This document shows, in pieces, positions 18,355 through 27,433 of a DNA stretch of 64,000 nt. The notes beneath the pieces were generated by a model. The model was not told the origin of the DNA and ran no database searches. It saw nothing but the letters and a program-made list of their open reading frames with translations. The position numbers were made by a program, and so were the translations under genes. The DNA lies in NCBI GenBank assembly GCA_965224095.1, contig OZ245039.1, positions 682,001 through 746,000 of the forward strand. The letters are read 5' to 3'. Position 1 is the stretch's first letter; each line of letters opens with the position of its first letter. This stretch comes from JBPEWY01 sp965224095. Its GTDB lineage: Bacteria; Bacteroidota; Bacteroidia; Flavobacteriales; Flavobacteriaceae.

Positions 18355-19485
18355 ATGCCAACAAAAAAGAAAAATCTTATCATATTTGGAACCAGGCCGG
18401 AAGCTATTAAAATGGCTCCGCTGGTGAAATCATTTTTGCAAAACCCCAATTTCGAAACAAGAGTATGTGTAACCGCACAACATCGTGAAATGCTGGATCA
18501 GGTTCTTGACTTCTTCCATATAAAGCCCGATTACGATTTGAACCTTATGAAACCAAATCAAAATCTCTATACTTTAACAGCTACTATTATTACAGAGCTT
18601 AAACAGGTACTGGAAGATTTTGCTCCGGATTTTGTATATGTGCATGGTGATACTACCACTACTATGGGGGCCAGTATTGCCGGGTTTTACTCGGGCGCCA
18701 AGGTGTGTCATGTAGAAGCGGGTTTGAGGACTTTTAATAAATACGCTCCCTTTCCGGAAGAAATTAACCGGACGGTTACCGGGCATATTGCAGATTATCA
18801 CTTTGCTCCCACCCAAACTTCTTTCAACAACCTAATTGACGAAAATATTAAGGAAAAAAATATTCTTATCACGGGTAATACTGTTATTGATGCGCTTTTA
18901 GAAAGTGTTTCCCGCGTTGCAGATCTGGAGGATGAAGAGATTGCAAAGCTGAAGCGGGAATTAGATTTTTCCAAAAAAATAATCCTGGTAACCGGTCACC
19001 GAAGAGAGAATCACGGGCAGGGTTTTATTAATATTTGTTCGGCTTTAAAAGAAATTGCTTCCTCACGTCCGGATACACTGATTGTTTATCCGGTACATCT
19101 CAACCCAAAAGTGCAGGAGCCCGTATATCGTATTTTGGGAGATCAGGACAATATAAAACTTATTGATCCGCTGGCTTACCCGGCATTTGTCTGGTTGATG
19201 AATAAGGCGGAGCTTATTATAACAGACAGCGGGGGTGTTCAGGAAGAAGCTCCCAGTCTGGGCAAACCGGTTTTGGTAATGCGGGATACTACCGAAAGAC
19301 CGGAAGCCGTTGAGGCTGGTACCGTGATTTTAGTGGGAACCGATACAAAGAAAATTGTTTCGGAGGCATTGAGTTTGCTTACCGATGATGACCGATATAA
19401 AAAAATGAGTAAGCTTCACAATCCCTATGGAGATGGGAAAGCTAGTGCTCGAATTGTTAACTTTATAGAAAATTTAATTGCATGA
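18355..19485 (+). CDS. wecB: UDP-N-acetylglucosamine 2-epimerase (non-hydrolysing)
   Basis: 376 residues, the usual size. It converts UDP-GlcNAc to UDP-ManNAc. Diagnostic segments are FGTRPEAIKMAPLV (11-24), VCVTAQHREMLDQVL, VHGDTTTT, HVEAGLRTF, PFPEEINR, VTGHRRENHG and the UDP-binding ITDSGGVQEEAPSLGKPVLVMRDTTERPE. The stop overlaps the start of wecC by 4 bp, so the pair makes UDP-ManNAcA. A second, paralogous 2-epimerase (capG) lies at 24933; the DTTERPEAVEAGT ending places this one in the WecB group. Confidence 0.96.
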   Translation: MPTKKKNLIIFGTRPEAIKMAPLVKSFLQNPNFETRVCVTAQHREMLDQVLDFFHIKPDYDLNLMKPNQNLYTLTATIITELKQVLEDFAPDFVYVHGDTTTTMGASIAGFYSGAKVCHVEAGLRTFNKYAPFPEEINRTVTGHIADYHFAPTQTSFNNLIDENIKEKNILITGNTVIDALLESVSRVADLEDEEIAKLKRELDFSKKIILVTGHRRENHGQGFINICSALKEIASSRPDTLIVYPVHLNPKVQEPVYRILGDQDNIKLIDPLAYPAFVWLMNKAELIITDSGGVQEEAPSLGKPVLVMRDTTERPEAVEAGTVILVGTDTKKIVSEALSLLTDDDRYKKMSKLHNPYGDGKASARIVNFIENLIA

Positions 19486-20702
19486 AACAACCTGAAGTTA
19501 TTATGATCGGGCTGGGCTACATAGGTCTGCCTACTGCAGCTCTTATAGCACAGGGAGGTACTCCGGTGCATGGCGTAGATATTAATCCGGAAGTAGTTAA
19601 TACCATCAATCAGGGAAAGATTCACATTGTTGAACCCTCATTAGATGAAGCCGTAGCCAGTGCTGTGGCCAACAATTTATTAAGAGCCGATGTGGTGCCG
19701 GTTCAGGCAAATACCTATCTCGTGGTGGTTCCCACCCCGTTTAAAGATAAAAATGAACCGGATATTTCATTTGTTGAAGCGGCTACCAGGGCTATTCTTC
19801 CGCTCTTAAAAGAAAATGATCTCTATATTATTGAATCCACGTCTCCGGTGGGTACTACCGAAAAAATGAAAGATCTTATTTATTCGGAACGCCCGGAACT
19901 ACATAACAAATTACATATTGCCTATTGTCCGGAACGGGTGCTTCCCGGCAATGTTATGTACGAATTGGTTCATAACGACAGAGTTATTGGAGGTATCGAT
20001 CAAAAATCAACCGACATAGCAGTTGATTTCTATGCCAAATACGTGAAAGGAAACTTACATAAAACCAATGCCCGGACCGCTGAAATGTGCAAGCTTGTTG
20101 AGAATTCCTCACGGGATGTTCAGATTGCCTTTGCCAATGAGCTTTCCCTTATATGCGACAAAGCAGATATTAACGTATGGGAATTAATTAACCTTGCAAA
20201 CAAACATCCGAGGGTTAATATCCTACAGCCGGGTTGCGGAGTGGGCGGACACTGCATTGCGGTAGATCCGTATTTTATTGTTTCCGATTATCCTATGGAA
20301 TCAAAAATTATAGGAACGGCCAGAGAAGTTAACAATTACAAGTCTTTTTGGTGTGCAGAAAAAATCCAGAATGCAAAACTGCAATTCGAACTTGCCAACG
20401 GCAGAAAACCAAGTGTGGCTCTAATGGGATTGGCATTTAAACCGAATATTGACGATTTGAGAGAATCGCCTGCCAAATACATCGCGCAAAAAGTGCTTCA
20501 GAATGCCAATAATGAACAGTATTATGTGGTAGAGCCCAATATTGAAGAACACAATGTATTTAAGTTAACCCATTACAAAGATGCGGCCGAAAAAGCCGAT
20601 ATCATTGCTTTTCTGGTAGCTCACGATGAGTTTAGGTCGCTGAATGGTTTGGCAAACAAAATAGTATTGGATTTTTGTGGTGTAACAAATGCCAAAAATT
20701 AA
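19482..20702 (+). CDS. wecC: UDP-N-acetyl-D-mannosamine dehydrogenase
   Basis: 406 residues of the UDP-glucose/GDP-mannose dehydrogenase family. It oxidises UDP-ManNAc twice, using NAD+, to UDP-ManNAcA. The NAD site is IGLGYIGLPTAALIA (8-22). The middle domain has EMCKLVENSSRDVQIAFANEL. The catalytic Cys is in PGCGVGGHCIAVDP. The C-terminal domain contains MGLAFKPNIDDLRESPA. It overlaps wecB by 4 bp. The uronic acid product predicts an acidic capsule, as in Staphylococcus aureus types 5 and 8. Confidence 0.96.
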   Translation: MKQPEVIMIGLGYIGLPTAALIAQGGTPVHGVDINPEVVNTINQGKIHIVEPSLDEAVASAVANNLLRADVVPVQANTYLVVVPTPFKDKNEPDISFVEAATRAILPLLKENDLYIIESTSPVGTTEKMKDLIYSERPELHNKLHIAYCPERVLPGNVMYELVHNDRVIGGIDQKSTDIAVDFYAKYVKGNLHKTNARTAEMCKLVENSSRDVQIAFANELSLICDKADINVWELINLANKHPRVNILQPGCGVGGHCIAVDPYFIVSDYPMESKIIGTAREVNNYKSFWCAEKIQNAKLQFELANGRKPSVALMGLAFKPNIDDLRESPAKYIAQKVLQNANNEQYYVVEPNIEEHNVFKLTHYKDAAEKADIIAFLVAHDEFRSLNGLANKIVLDFCGVTNAKN

Positions 20703-20742
20703 TTTCGGTTTTGTGCGTTACATATAAACATTAGCCTACTCT

Positions 20743-21804
20743 ATGTTAAAAGTACTTATATTATACAATCGTCTTTGGCCATACCGGATTCCGATCTTTA
20801 ACATTCTGGCTGAGAAATACGATCTCACCGTTTCCTATTCGCTTGGTGCAGACATTGATCAACCGGTTAATTTTAAAACATTACACCTCCCGGGAAAACA
20901 TTATTCCCGGTTTTATCTTCATAAAGATTCCTTATTAAAAGTGTGTAATGAATACGATGTGGTAGTTGGTTATGGCGATATAGGGTGGTTAAGCCTGATG
21001 TCTGTTCTCTTCAGAAAAAGAAGGTTTAAAATTATTTTCTGGGGAATCGGAGTACGGGCTTCCTACGGACATAGTTATGGTGAAAAAACACCCTGGGATC
21101 GCGTCAGGTATTTTTTAATGAAAAAAGCCGATGCATTACTTTTTTATTCCAAAGACCCGATCTCCCTGTACCAGTCGGAAGGTTTTAAGGAAGAAAAGTT
21201 GTTTGTTGCCAATAATACCGTGGAAGTACTTGAAATAAAGGAAAAAAAATCCAGAGATTCATTAATTTTTATTGGAACTCTTTACAAACAAAAGCGTATC
21301 TACGAATTATTAAATTCGTATCTGGAAGCTTTTCAGCTAAACAAGAAATTGCCTGTACTCAATATTATCGGGCATGGTGACGAATATGAAAACATAAATG
21401 ACTGGATTCAACAGCATCATTTAACAGATCGTATCTTTTTACGTGGTAAAATATTTGACGAAGAAGTGTTACGTGATTATTTCAGCCAGTCAATTGCTTG
21501 TATTTCTCCGGGACAGGCGGGGTTGTCGGTATTAAAAAGTATGGGATATGGAGTTCCTTTTATTACAAAGGAAAATGCAATTACCGGCGGAGAAATTTTC
21601 AACATTCAACATGAAGTATCCGGAATTTTGTATCATGAAGATAAAGAGTTAACTTCTATTATTCTGGATATTGCCGAAAATCCCGGAAAATATATAGATA
21701 TGGGAGAAATAGCCATGAAGTATTATTACGATCACCGAAAACCAACCGATATGGCGCAGGGTATCATTGACGCTGTAACCTACGTTGCAAGAAAAAATAA
21801 ATAA
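20743..21804 (+). CDS. Glycosyltransferase (GT-B, GT4-like)
   Basis: 353 residues. The N-terminal half (VLILYNRLWPYRIPIFNILAE, FKIIFWGIGVRAS) and the C-terminal half (DSLIFIGTLYKQKRIYELL, LNIIGHGDEYE, RIFLRGKI, CISPGQAGLSVLKSMGYGVPFIT) fit a GT4/GT1-type glycosyltransferase. The usual EGFGxxxxE is replaced by PGQAGLSVLKSMG, a variant found in some capsule enzymes. It probably acts in assembly of the repeat unit; donor and linkage are unknown. The next acetyltransferase gene starts 1 bp after its stop. Confidence 0.82.
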   Translation: MLKVLILYNRLWPYRIPIFNILAEKYDLTVSYSLGADIDQPVNFKTLHLPGKHYSRFYLHKDSLLKVCNEYDVVVGYGDIGWLSLMSVLFRKRRFKIIFWGIGVRASYGHSYGEKTPWDRVRYFLMKKADALLFYSKDPISLYQSEGFKEEKLFVANNTVEVLEIKEKKSRDSLIFIGTLYKQKRIYELLNSYLEAFQLNKKLPVLNIIGHGDEYENINDWIQQHHLTDRIFLRGKIFDEEVLRDYFSQSIACISPGQAGLSVLKSMGYGVPFITKENAITGGEIFNIQHEVSGILYHEDKELTSIILDIAENPGKYIDMGEIAMKYYYDHRKPTDMAQGIIDAVTYVARKNK

Positions 21805-21805
21805 A

Positions 21806-22354
21806 ATGAAAGCTGCAATACGACATCTTTACAGGTCGGTTAAAATGTCCTGGTACCGTTTTAAGTACGGACTAAAAAATGTTGATAAAACGTTTTATAT
21901 GGGAGGAAAAAGTATTGTTAGTTCTGATCTCACTGCAGGAAAATACGTATATATAGGAGGTGGATGTACTATTCCGCCAAATGTGACCATAGGGAAATAC
22001 ACGATGTTCGCCCCTAAGGTTGCTATTCATGGGGGGGATCATATTTTTGACCGGCCGGATACTCCCATTATTTTCTCAGGAAGGCCTAAAATGCCTAAAA
22101 CGGTGATCGGAAAGGATGTCTGGATCGGTGCCAATGTACTTGTTATGGCTGGTGTACATATAGGCGACGGTGCTATTGTAGCAGCGGGTTCGGTAGTTAC
22201 AAAAAACGTACCTGAATATACCATTTACGGTGGAAACCCTGCCAAACTGATAAAAATGCGGTTTAACGAAAAAGAGATTGAGGAGCACAAAAAAATGCTG
22301 GCTTCCGATACGATAACAGTTAATTTTACAAACAGAAAAAAAAGCAATCAATAA
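21806..22354 (+). CDS. Hexapeptide-repeat acetyltransferase (CatB/NodL-like group)
   Basis: 182 residues from the ATG at 21806, 1 bp after the preceding stop; an in-frame TTG at 21785 inside that gene is less likely. Left-handed beta-helix repeats (GKYVYIGGGCTIPPNVTIGKYTMFAPK), the active-site His region (IHGGDHIFD), then KDVWIGANVLVMAGVHIGDGAIVAAGSVVTKNVPEYTIYGGNPAKLIKMRF. This is the xenobiotic/sugar acetyltransferase type. It is likely to O-acetylate the polymer or an intermediate. It is the second of three left-handed beta-helix acyltransferases in the operon. Confidence 0.87.
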   Translation: MKAAIRHLYRSVKMSWYRFKYGLKNVDKTFYMGGKSIVSSDLTAGKYVYIGGGCTIPPNVTIGKYTMFAPKVAIHGGDHIFDRPDTPIIFSGRPKMPKTVIGKDVWIGANVLVMAGVHIGDGAIVAAGSVVTKNVPEYTIYGGNPAKLIKMRFNEKEIEEHKKMLASDTITVNFTNRKKSNQ

Positions 22355-22360
22355 TACGTT

Positions 22361-23368
22361 ATGTTTAAAGGAAAGACTTTACTTATAACCGGTGGAACGG
22401 GTTCTTTTGGAAATGCTGTACTGAACAGGTTCCTGGATACAGATATAAAAGAAATACGCATCTTCTCGCGCGATGAAAAAAAGCAGGATGATATGCGGAA
22501 TACCCTGAAAAACCAAAAGTTAAAATTTTATATAGGAGACGTTCGTGATTACAACAGTATAGAGCGTGCCATGAGAGGGGTTGATTATGTATTTCATGCA
22601 GCAGCTCTCAAGCAGGTTCCTTCCTGCGAATTCTTCCCTATTGAAGCTGCAAAAACCAATGTGTTCGGAACGCAAAATACCATCGATGCCGCCATAGCCA
22701 ATCACGTGGAAAAAATAATTTGTTTGAGCACAGATAAAGCGGCCTACCCCATAAATGCCATGGGGATTAGCAAGGCGCTCATGGAAAAAGTAGCTATCGC
22801 AGCTTCCAGAGATATTTCGGGGAATACAACAACCGTTTGTCTTACCAGATACGGAAATGTTATGGCCTCCAGAGGGTCGGTTATTCCCTTGTTTGTCAAA
22901 CAGATCAAGGAGGGAAATCCTATAACGGTAACCGATCCGAATATGACGCGGTTTTTAATGTCTCTTGAAGATGCGGTTGATCTGGTTATTTTCGCATTTA
23001 AGAATGGAAATCAAGGGGATCTTTTCGTCAATAAAGCCCCGGCAAGTACCATAGGAGACCTCGCCCGGTCGATCAAAAAAATATTTAATGCTGCCAACGA
23101 AATAAAAGTAATAGGAACCCGTCACGGGGAAAAGCTATATGAAACCCTATGTACTCGTGAAGAAATGTTAAAAGCCCAGGATATGGGAGATTTTTACAGA
23201 ATCCCGGCAGATAACAGAGATTTAAATTACAGCAAATATTTCTCGGAAGGCGATCAGGATATTAGCAGTATTGAAGATTATCATTCCCACAATACGGAAC
23301 AACTCAGTGATGAGGATCTTGAAAATACTTTACTCAATTTGCAATTTATAAAAGACCAACTAACATGA
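22361..23368 (+). CDS. capE: UDP-GlcNAc 4,6-dehydratase/5-epimerase (CapE/FnlA/WbjB family)
   Basis: 335 residues, soluble extended SDR. NAD site LLITGGTGSFG (7-17); RIFSRDEKKQDDM; FHAAALKQVPSCEFFPIEA; CLSTDKAAYPINAMGISK, with Met in place of the usual Tyr as in this family. CapE-type enzymes convert UDP-GlcNAc to the 4-keto-6-deoxy-L-arabino intermediate, the first step to UDP-L-FucNAc. The following genes (cupin, capF, capG) complete that pathway, which makes the family assignment strong despite similarity to PglF-type dehydratases. It overlaps the cupin gene by 4 bp. Confidence 0.94.
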   Translation: MFKGKTLLITGGTGSFGNAVLNRFLDTDIKEIRIFSRDEKKQDDMRNTLKNQKLKFYIGDVRDYNSIERAMRGVDYVFHAAALKQVPSCEFFPIEAAKTNVFGTQNTIDAAIANHVEKIICLSTDKAAYPINAMGISKALMEKVAIAASRDISGNTTTVCLTRYGNVMASRGSVIPLFVKQIKEGNPITVTDPNMTRFLMSLEDAVDLVIFAFKNGNQGDLFVNKAPASTIGDLARSIKKIFNAANEIKVIGTRHGEKLYETLCTREEMLKAQDMGDFYRIPADNRDLNYSKYFSEGDQDISSIEDYHSHNTEQLSDEDLENTLLNLQFIKDQLT

Positions 23369-23796
23369 GCATTGAACCAAACCTGATTGAAGGAGAAATT
23401 TTTTCCGATGATCGGGGGAGTCTAACCGCTTTGAATGATTTTTTTATGGACTCGGTAGTTCGGTTTTATCATATATATCCGAAAAACACGGATATTATCA
23501 GAGGATGGCAGGCACATAAAAAGGAGCATAAATGGTTTTATTGCACAAACGGAGGGTTTGAAGTAAAGGTGGTTTATATTGATGATTTCAACAATCCGCC
23601 AAACACTCCCGTCATTAAATCGTTTATACTGGAAAAATCCAAACCCAAAGTACTTTTTGTTCCCGGCGGCCATGCCACAGCCTTTAAGGCATTGGTTTCA
23701 GGTTCCGGAATGCAGGTATTCTCCAATTTTAATCTCACAGAATCGGTTCAGGACGATTATCGATTTCCACTCACTAAATGGACAACGCAATGGTAG
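23365..23796 (+). CDS. RmlC/WxcM-like cupin, possible sugar epimerase
   Basis: 143 residues with a double-stranded beta-helix fold (DDRGSLTALNDF, IIRGWQAHKKEHKWFYCTNGGFEVKVVYIDD, LFVPGGHATAFKAL). It resembles dTDP-4-dehydrorhamnose 3,5-epimerase and the FdtA/WxcM group; the HKKEHKWF segment holds the likely catalytic or substrate-binding His. It lies between capE and capF, overlapping both, so it most likely acts on, or protects, a keto-sugar of the L-FucNAc pathway. The S. aureus pathway lacks this gene, so its exact step is unknown. Confidence 0.75.
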   Translation: MSIEPNLIEGEIFSDDRGSLTALNDFFMDSVVRFYHIYPKNTDIIRGWQAHKKEHKWFYCTNGGFEVKVVYIDDFNNPPNTPVIKSFILEKSKPKVLFVPGGHATAFKALVSGSGMQVFSNFNLTESVQDDYRFPLTKWTTQW

Positions 23797-24917
23797 CAAA
23801 AAAAATACATGTTGGAATTACCGGACAATCCGGATTTATGGGGAGGCACCTCTGTAATTTCCTTAATACAAAAGATCATATCGTACTTGTTCCTTTTGAA
23901 AAGATTTTTTTTCAAAATGCTACGCTGCTTGAAAAATTTGTTTCTTCATGCGATGTTATCGTTCATATTGCGGCAATGAACAGACATGAAGACCCTCAGG
24001 TTATTTACGATACCAATACCGGACTTGTAAAAAAGCTTATCTCCGCTTGCGATAATACCGGAGTATCTCCAAAAATTATTTTTGCTTCTTCCACACAAGA
24101 GGAAAGAGACAATCTCTACGGAAAATCTAAAAGAGATGGCCGGGAATTGCTGGAAAACTGGGCAAGAAAAAAAGAGGGTAGCATTGTTTCTCTGTTAATT
24201 CCAAATGTTTTTGGCCCGTTCGGTAAGCCCTTTTACAATTCGGTGGTTGCGACGTTTTGTCATCAGGTGGTTCACGGAGAAACTCCCGAAATACATGTAG
24301 ATGGCACCTTAAATCTTATCTACGTTAACAGTCTGTCAGAAGTTTTCTATAATGAAATTGAGAACCATAAACCGGGAATAACCGCCTATACGATTCCTCA
24401 TGATGCCACTAGAAAAGTATCGGAAATATTAAAAAGCCTGTTGCATTTCAAAGAATTATATATTGACAAAGGTGTAGTTCCCGCTTTTGAAGATTATTTT
24501 ACCCTGTCGCTGTTTAATACCTTTACCAGTTTTATTCCTAAAGATTATTTTCCTCGTAAATATACCAAACATACCGATCCCAGAGGCAGTTTTGTGGAGA
24601 TCATGAGGGCTAATACACCCGGGCAATCTTCGTATTCCACAACGGTTCCCGGAATTACGCGTGGTAACCATTATCATACCAGAAAAGTAGAGCGCTTTGC
24701 TGTAATAAGCGGTAAAGCCCGCATACAATTGCGTAAAGTTGATTCGGAAGAAGTAATTGAATATTTCCTCGACGGAAGCGAACCCTCCTATGTGGATATG
24801 CCAATTTGGTATACACACAATATAACGAATATTGGGAATACCGAATTAATTACCTTATTTTGGATAAATGAACCTTACGATCCGGAAGATCCGGATACTT
24901 ATTTTGTTGAAGTATAA
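23790..24917 (+). CDS. capF: Bifunctional UDP-4-keto sugar reductase/epimerase with C-terminal cupin (CapF/FnlB/WbjC)
   Basis: 375 residues from the ATG at 23790, which overlaps the cupin stop by 7 bp; an ATG at 23778 is also in frame. An N-terminal SDR domain (VGITGQSGFMGRHLCNFL, HIAAMNRHEDP, SSTQEERDNLYGKSKRDGREL with YGKSK) is followed by a C-terminal cupin (about 260-375: HTDPRGSFVEIMR, RGNHYHTRKVERFAVISG, WYTHNITNIG). This two-domain layout is diagnostic of CapF, in which the cupin epimerises and the SDR domain reduces with NADPH, giving UDP-N-acetyl-L-talosamine, the substrate of CapG. It is complete. Confidence 0.94.
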   Translation: MVAKKIHVGITGQSGFMGRHLCNFLNTKDHIVLVPFEKIFFQNATLLEKFVSSCDVIVHIAAMNRHEDPQVIYDTNTGLVKKLISACDNTGVSPKIIFASSTQEERDNLYGKSKRDGRELLENWARKKEGSIVSLLIPNVFGPFGKPFYNSVVATFCHQVVHGETPEIHVDGTLNLIYVNSLSEVFYNEIENHKPGITAYTIPHDATRKVSEILKSLLHFKELYIDKGVVPAFEDYFTLSLFNTFTSFIPKDYFPRKYTKHTDPRGSFVEIMRANTPGQSSYSTTVPGITRGNHYHTRKVERFAVISGKARIQLRKVDSEEVIEYFLDGSEPSYVDMPIWYTHNITNIGNTELITLFWINEPYDPEDPDTYFVEV

Positions 24918-24932
24918 AACATTTTGTTTTTT

Positions 24933-26069
24933 ATGATAAAAAAATTAAAAGTAATCACCGTAGTAGGAACCAGGCCGGAAATAATCAGGTTAGCCTGTGT
25001 TATGAAGGCCCTGGATAAAAATAATGCTATTGATCATGTTCTGGTACATACCGGACAAAATTACGATTATGAGCTCAATGAAATTTTCTTTGAGGATATG
25101 GGTATTCGAAAACCCGATTATTTCCTGGAAGCAGCCGGTAAGAACGCCACGGAAACCATTGGTAAAATATTAATAGCCATAGACCCTGTTCTCGAAAAAG
25201 AACAACCCGATGCTTTTCTTGTACTGGGAGATACCAATTCGTGTTTATGTGCCATTCCGGCCAAAAAACGAAAGATTCCCGTTTTTCATATGGAAGCCGG
25301 GAACCGGTGTTTTGACCAACGGGTTCCGGAAGAAACAAATCGGAAAATTGTAGATCACGTAGCCGATATTAACCTCACCTACAGCAGTATTGCCAGAGAA
25401 TATCTCCTGAGAGAAGGATTGCCTGCCGATCGTGTTATTAAAACGGGAAGCCCTATGTTTGAGGTACTGAATCAATTCCGGTCTAAAATAGAGTCATCCC
25501 AGGTACTCCAACAATTAAGTTTAGAAAAGCACCGCTATTTTGTGGTGTCGTCACATAGGGAAGAAAACATTAATAACCCTAAAAATTTTAACGGACTCAT
25601 CGAATCGTTAAATCGGATTGCAGCGCATTACGATTATCCTGTTATTGTGTCTACACACCCGAGAACACGTAATATGCTGGACTCCAAAAACGTAAAGGCA
25701 CATAAGAATATCAGGTTTTTAAAACCCCTCGGGTTTTCCGATTATAATGCCTTGCAATTGTATTCATATGCAGTTCTTTCAGATAGTGGTACCATTTCGG
25801 AAGAATCCTCTATTCTAAACTTTAACGCCCTCAATATAAGAGAAGCCCATGAAAGACCTGAAGCCATGGAAGAAGCCTCAGTAATGATGGTAGGTCTTAA
25901 TCCGGAAAGGATTATGCAGGGACTTGCTGCCCTGGAAGCACAAGAAAGAAATCCGAAGCGAAACTTCAGAGAAGTTTACGATTATTCCATGCCTAATGTA
26001 AGTGAAAAAGTAGTGCGTATTATCCTGTCGTATACGGACTATGTGAACCGAGTGGTTTGGTCAAAATAG
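24933..26069 (+). CDS. capG: UDP-N-acetyl-L-talosamine/fucosamine 2-epimerase (CapG/FnlC/WbjD)
   Basis: 378 residues from the ATG at 24933; a TTG three codons upstream is also open. Non-hydrolysing 2-epimerase fold: VVGTRPEIIRLACVM, HTGQNYDYELNEIFF, LVLGDTNSCL, HMEAGNRCFD, RVPEETNRKIVDH, SSHREENIN, LSDSGTISEESSIL. The HTGQNYDYELNEIFF and GNRCFDQRVPEE signatures separate the CapG group from WecB. It makes the last step to UDP-L-FucNAc. It follows capF by 15 bp and ends 5 bp before the WbuB-like glycosyltransferase gene that is expected to use the product. Confidence 0.95.
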   Translation: MIKKLKVITVVGTRPEIIRLACVMKALDKNNAIDHVLVHTGQNYDYELNEIFFEDMGIRKPDYFLEAAGKNATETIGKILIAIDPVLEKEQPDAFLVLGDTNSCLCAIPAKKRKIPVFHMEAGNRCFDQRVPEETNRKIVDHVADINLTYSSIAREYLLREGLPADRVIKTGSPMFEVLNQFRSKIESSQVLQQLSLEKHRYFVVSSHREENINNPKNFNGLIESLNRIAAHYDYPVIVSTHPRTRNMLDSKNVKAHKNIRFLKPLGFSDYNALQLYSYAVLSDSGTISEESSILNFNALNIREAHERPEAMEEASVMMVGLNPERIMQGLAALEAQERNPKRNFREVYDYSMPNVSEKVVRIILSYTDYVNRVVWSK

Positions 26070-26074
26070 AAAGA

Positions 26075-27265
26075 ATGAGAATTGTATTTTTAGCTTTAGC
26101 ATATCCCGATATCTCCAAGACTTCTAACCTGTATACCGACCTCATGCAGGAATTCGGTAAAAAAGGGCATGATGTATTGGTGGTGGCACCATCCTTGAGT
26201 AAAGATGATTCCGGATTAAAAAATGAAGGCGCTGTAAAAGTTCTCCGGGTTCGTACCATGCAACTCTTTAGGGTTGGGATTATCCAAAAAGGAATTGCCA
26301 ATGTATTACTGCCCTATCAGTATAAAAAGGCTATTAAAAAAAATAAGATCGGCACAAATTTCGATCTTATTCTCATTCCGACCCCTCCTATTACTTTAAT
26401 TAGTACCGCCGTATGGCTCAGGAAAAAGGCTGGAGCCAAACTTTATTTAATTCTCAGGGATATCTTTCCACAAAATGCAGTCGATCTCGGAATGATGAAA
26501 CACAACGGCTTTATATATAATTATTTTAGAAAAAAAGAGAAACAGATGTATCGCGCTTGCGATAGTATTGGTTGTATGTCTCAGGGAAATATTGATTATG
26601 TAATAAAGCATAATCCGGACATGGACGCTTCAAAACTCCATCTGCTCCCTAATTGGGCCAGAATTTCCGAGCCTGCTTCTAAAGAAGATATCGATCAAAT
26701 AAAGGAACAATATCAAATACAGGACAAGTTTGTTGTACTCTTTGGGGGTAATATCGGAAAACCTCAAAAATTGGAAAATATTGTAGCCCTTGCAAAGCAC
26801 AGTGAAGATATAAAGGATCTCTTATTTTTTATTATAGGATACGGAACCGAAAAAGAGCGGATTCGCAATCTGGTAGCAAAATATGAATTAAAAAATATGG
26901 TTATCTACGATTCCATACCGCGATCAGATTACTACAAGCTTACACAGGCCGCCGATGTGGGGCTTATTTCACTAAATGAAAACTTTACCATTCCGAATAT
27001 CCCTTCAAAAACCCTATCGTATTTCGGTACTAAAAAACCCATTCTGGCATCGCTCGATGTCCATACGGATCTCGGTAGTATATTGGAAGAAATAAATGCG
27101 GGGGTCTGGGCGGAAGCCGGAAAAACTGAAGAGCTTAAGCAAAAACTACTGCTTTTATATAAGGATGAAAAACTGAGAAAGCAAATGGGTGAGAACGGAT
27201 ATGCCTATAAGAAAGAATTTTTGCAGCCTGAACATGCCTATAATACCATAATGCGGGAAACATAA
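26075..27265 (+). CDS. WbuB-like glycosyltransferase family 4 (probable L-FucNAc transferase)
   Basis: 396 residues from the ATG at 26075. GT-B fold with the WbuB/CapL-type N-terminal segment (IVFLALAYPD, ILIPTPPITL, LILRDIFPQNAVDLGMM, KQMYRACDSIGCMSQGN) and the C-terminal donor domain (VVLFGGNIGKPQKLENIV, FFIIGYGTEKERI, GLISLNENFTIPNIPSKTLSYFGTKKPILA). In Escherichia coli O26 and similar loci, WbuB follows the fnl/cap genes and transfers L-FucNAc. The same order here supports that role. It ends the FucNAc block; a 168-bp gap follows before the first phosphoglycosyl transferase gene. Confidence 0.87.
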   Translation: MRIVFLALAYPDISKTSNLYTDLMQEFGKKGHDVLVVAPSLSKDDSGLKNEGAVKVLRVRTMQLFRVGIIQKGIANVLLPYQYKKAIKKNKIGTNFDLILIPTPPITLISTAVWLRKKAGAKLYLILRDIFPQNAVDLGMMKHNGFIYNYFRKKEKQMYRACDSIGCMSQGNIDYVIKHNPDMDASKLHLLPNWARISEPASKEDIDQIKEQYQIQDKFVVLFGGNIGKPQKLENIVALAKHSEDIKDLLFFIIGYGTEKERIRNLVAKYELKNMVIYDSIPRSDYYKLTQAADVGLISLNENFTIPNIPSKTLSYFGTKKPILASLDVHTDLGSILEEINAGVWAEAGKTEELKQKLLLLYKDEKLRKQMGENGYAYKKEFLQPEHAYNTIMRET

Positions 27266-27433
27266 TATGTTTTAATGCCCAGCCTTTGTGACAGTAAGTT
27301 TTCGCTTAAAAGATGTTTTATCAATCCCGGGCCAATAAAACTTTTTTCAAATAAATCTAAAAGCCGTATATTTTACGTATATAGTAGTGTTCTTATTATG
27401 TCCTTTAAAACCTGAAATTAGGAAGTTGATCTA

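Noticed and set aside
24456..24818. 120-codon minus-strand frame
   Set aside because: Antisense to the cupin domain of capF; no family match.
27266..27433. Gap before the first phosphoglycosyl transferase as a possible insertion scar
   Set aside because: No inverted repeats, target duplication or transposase remnant could be seen.
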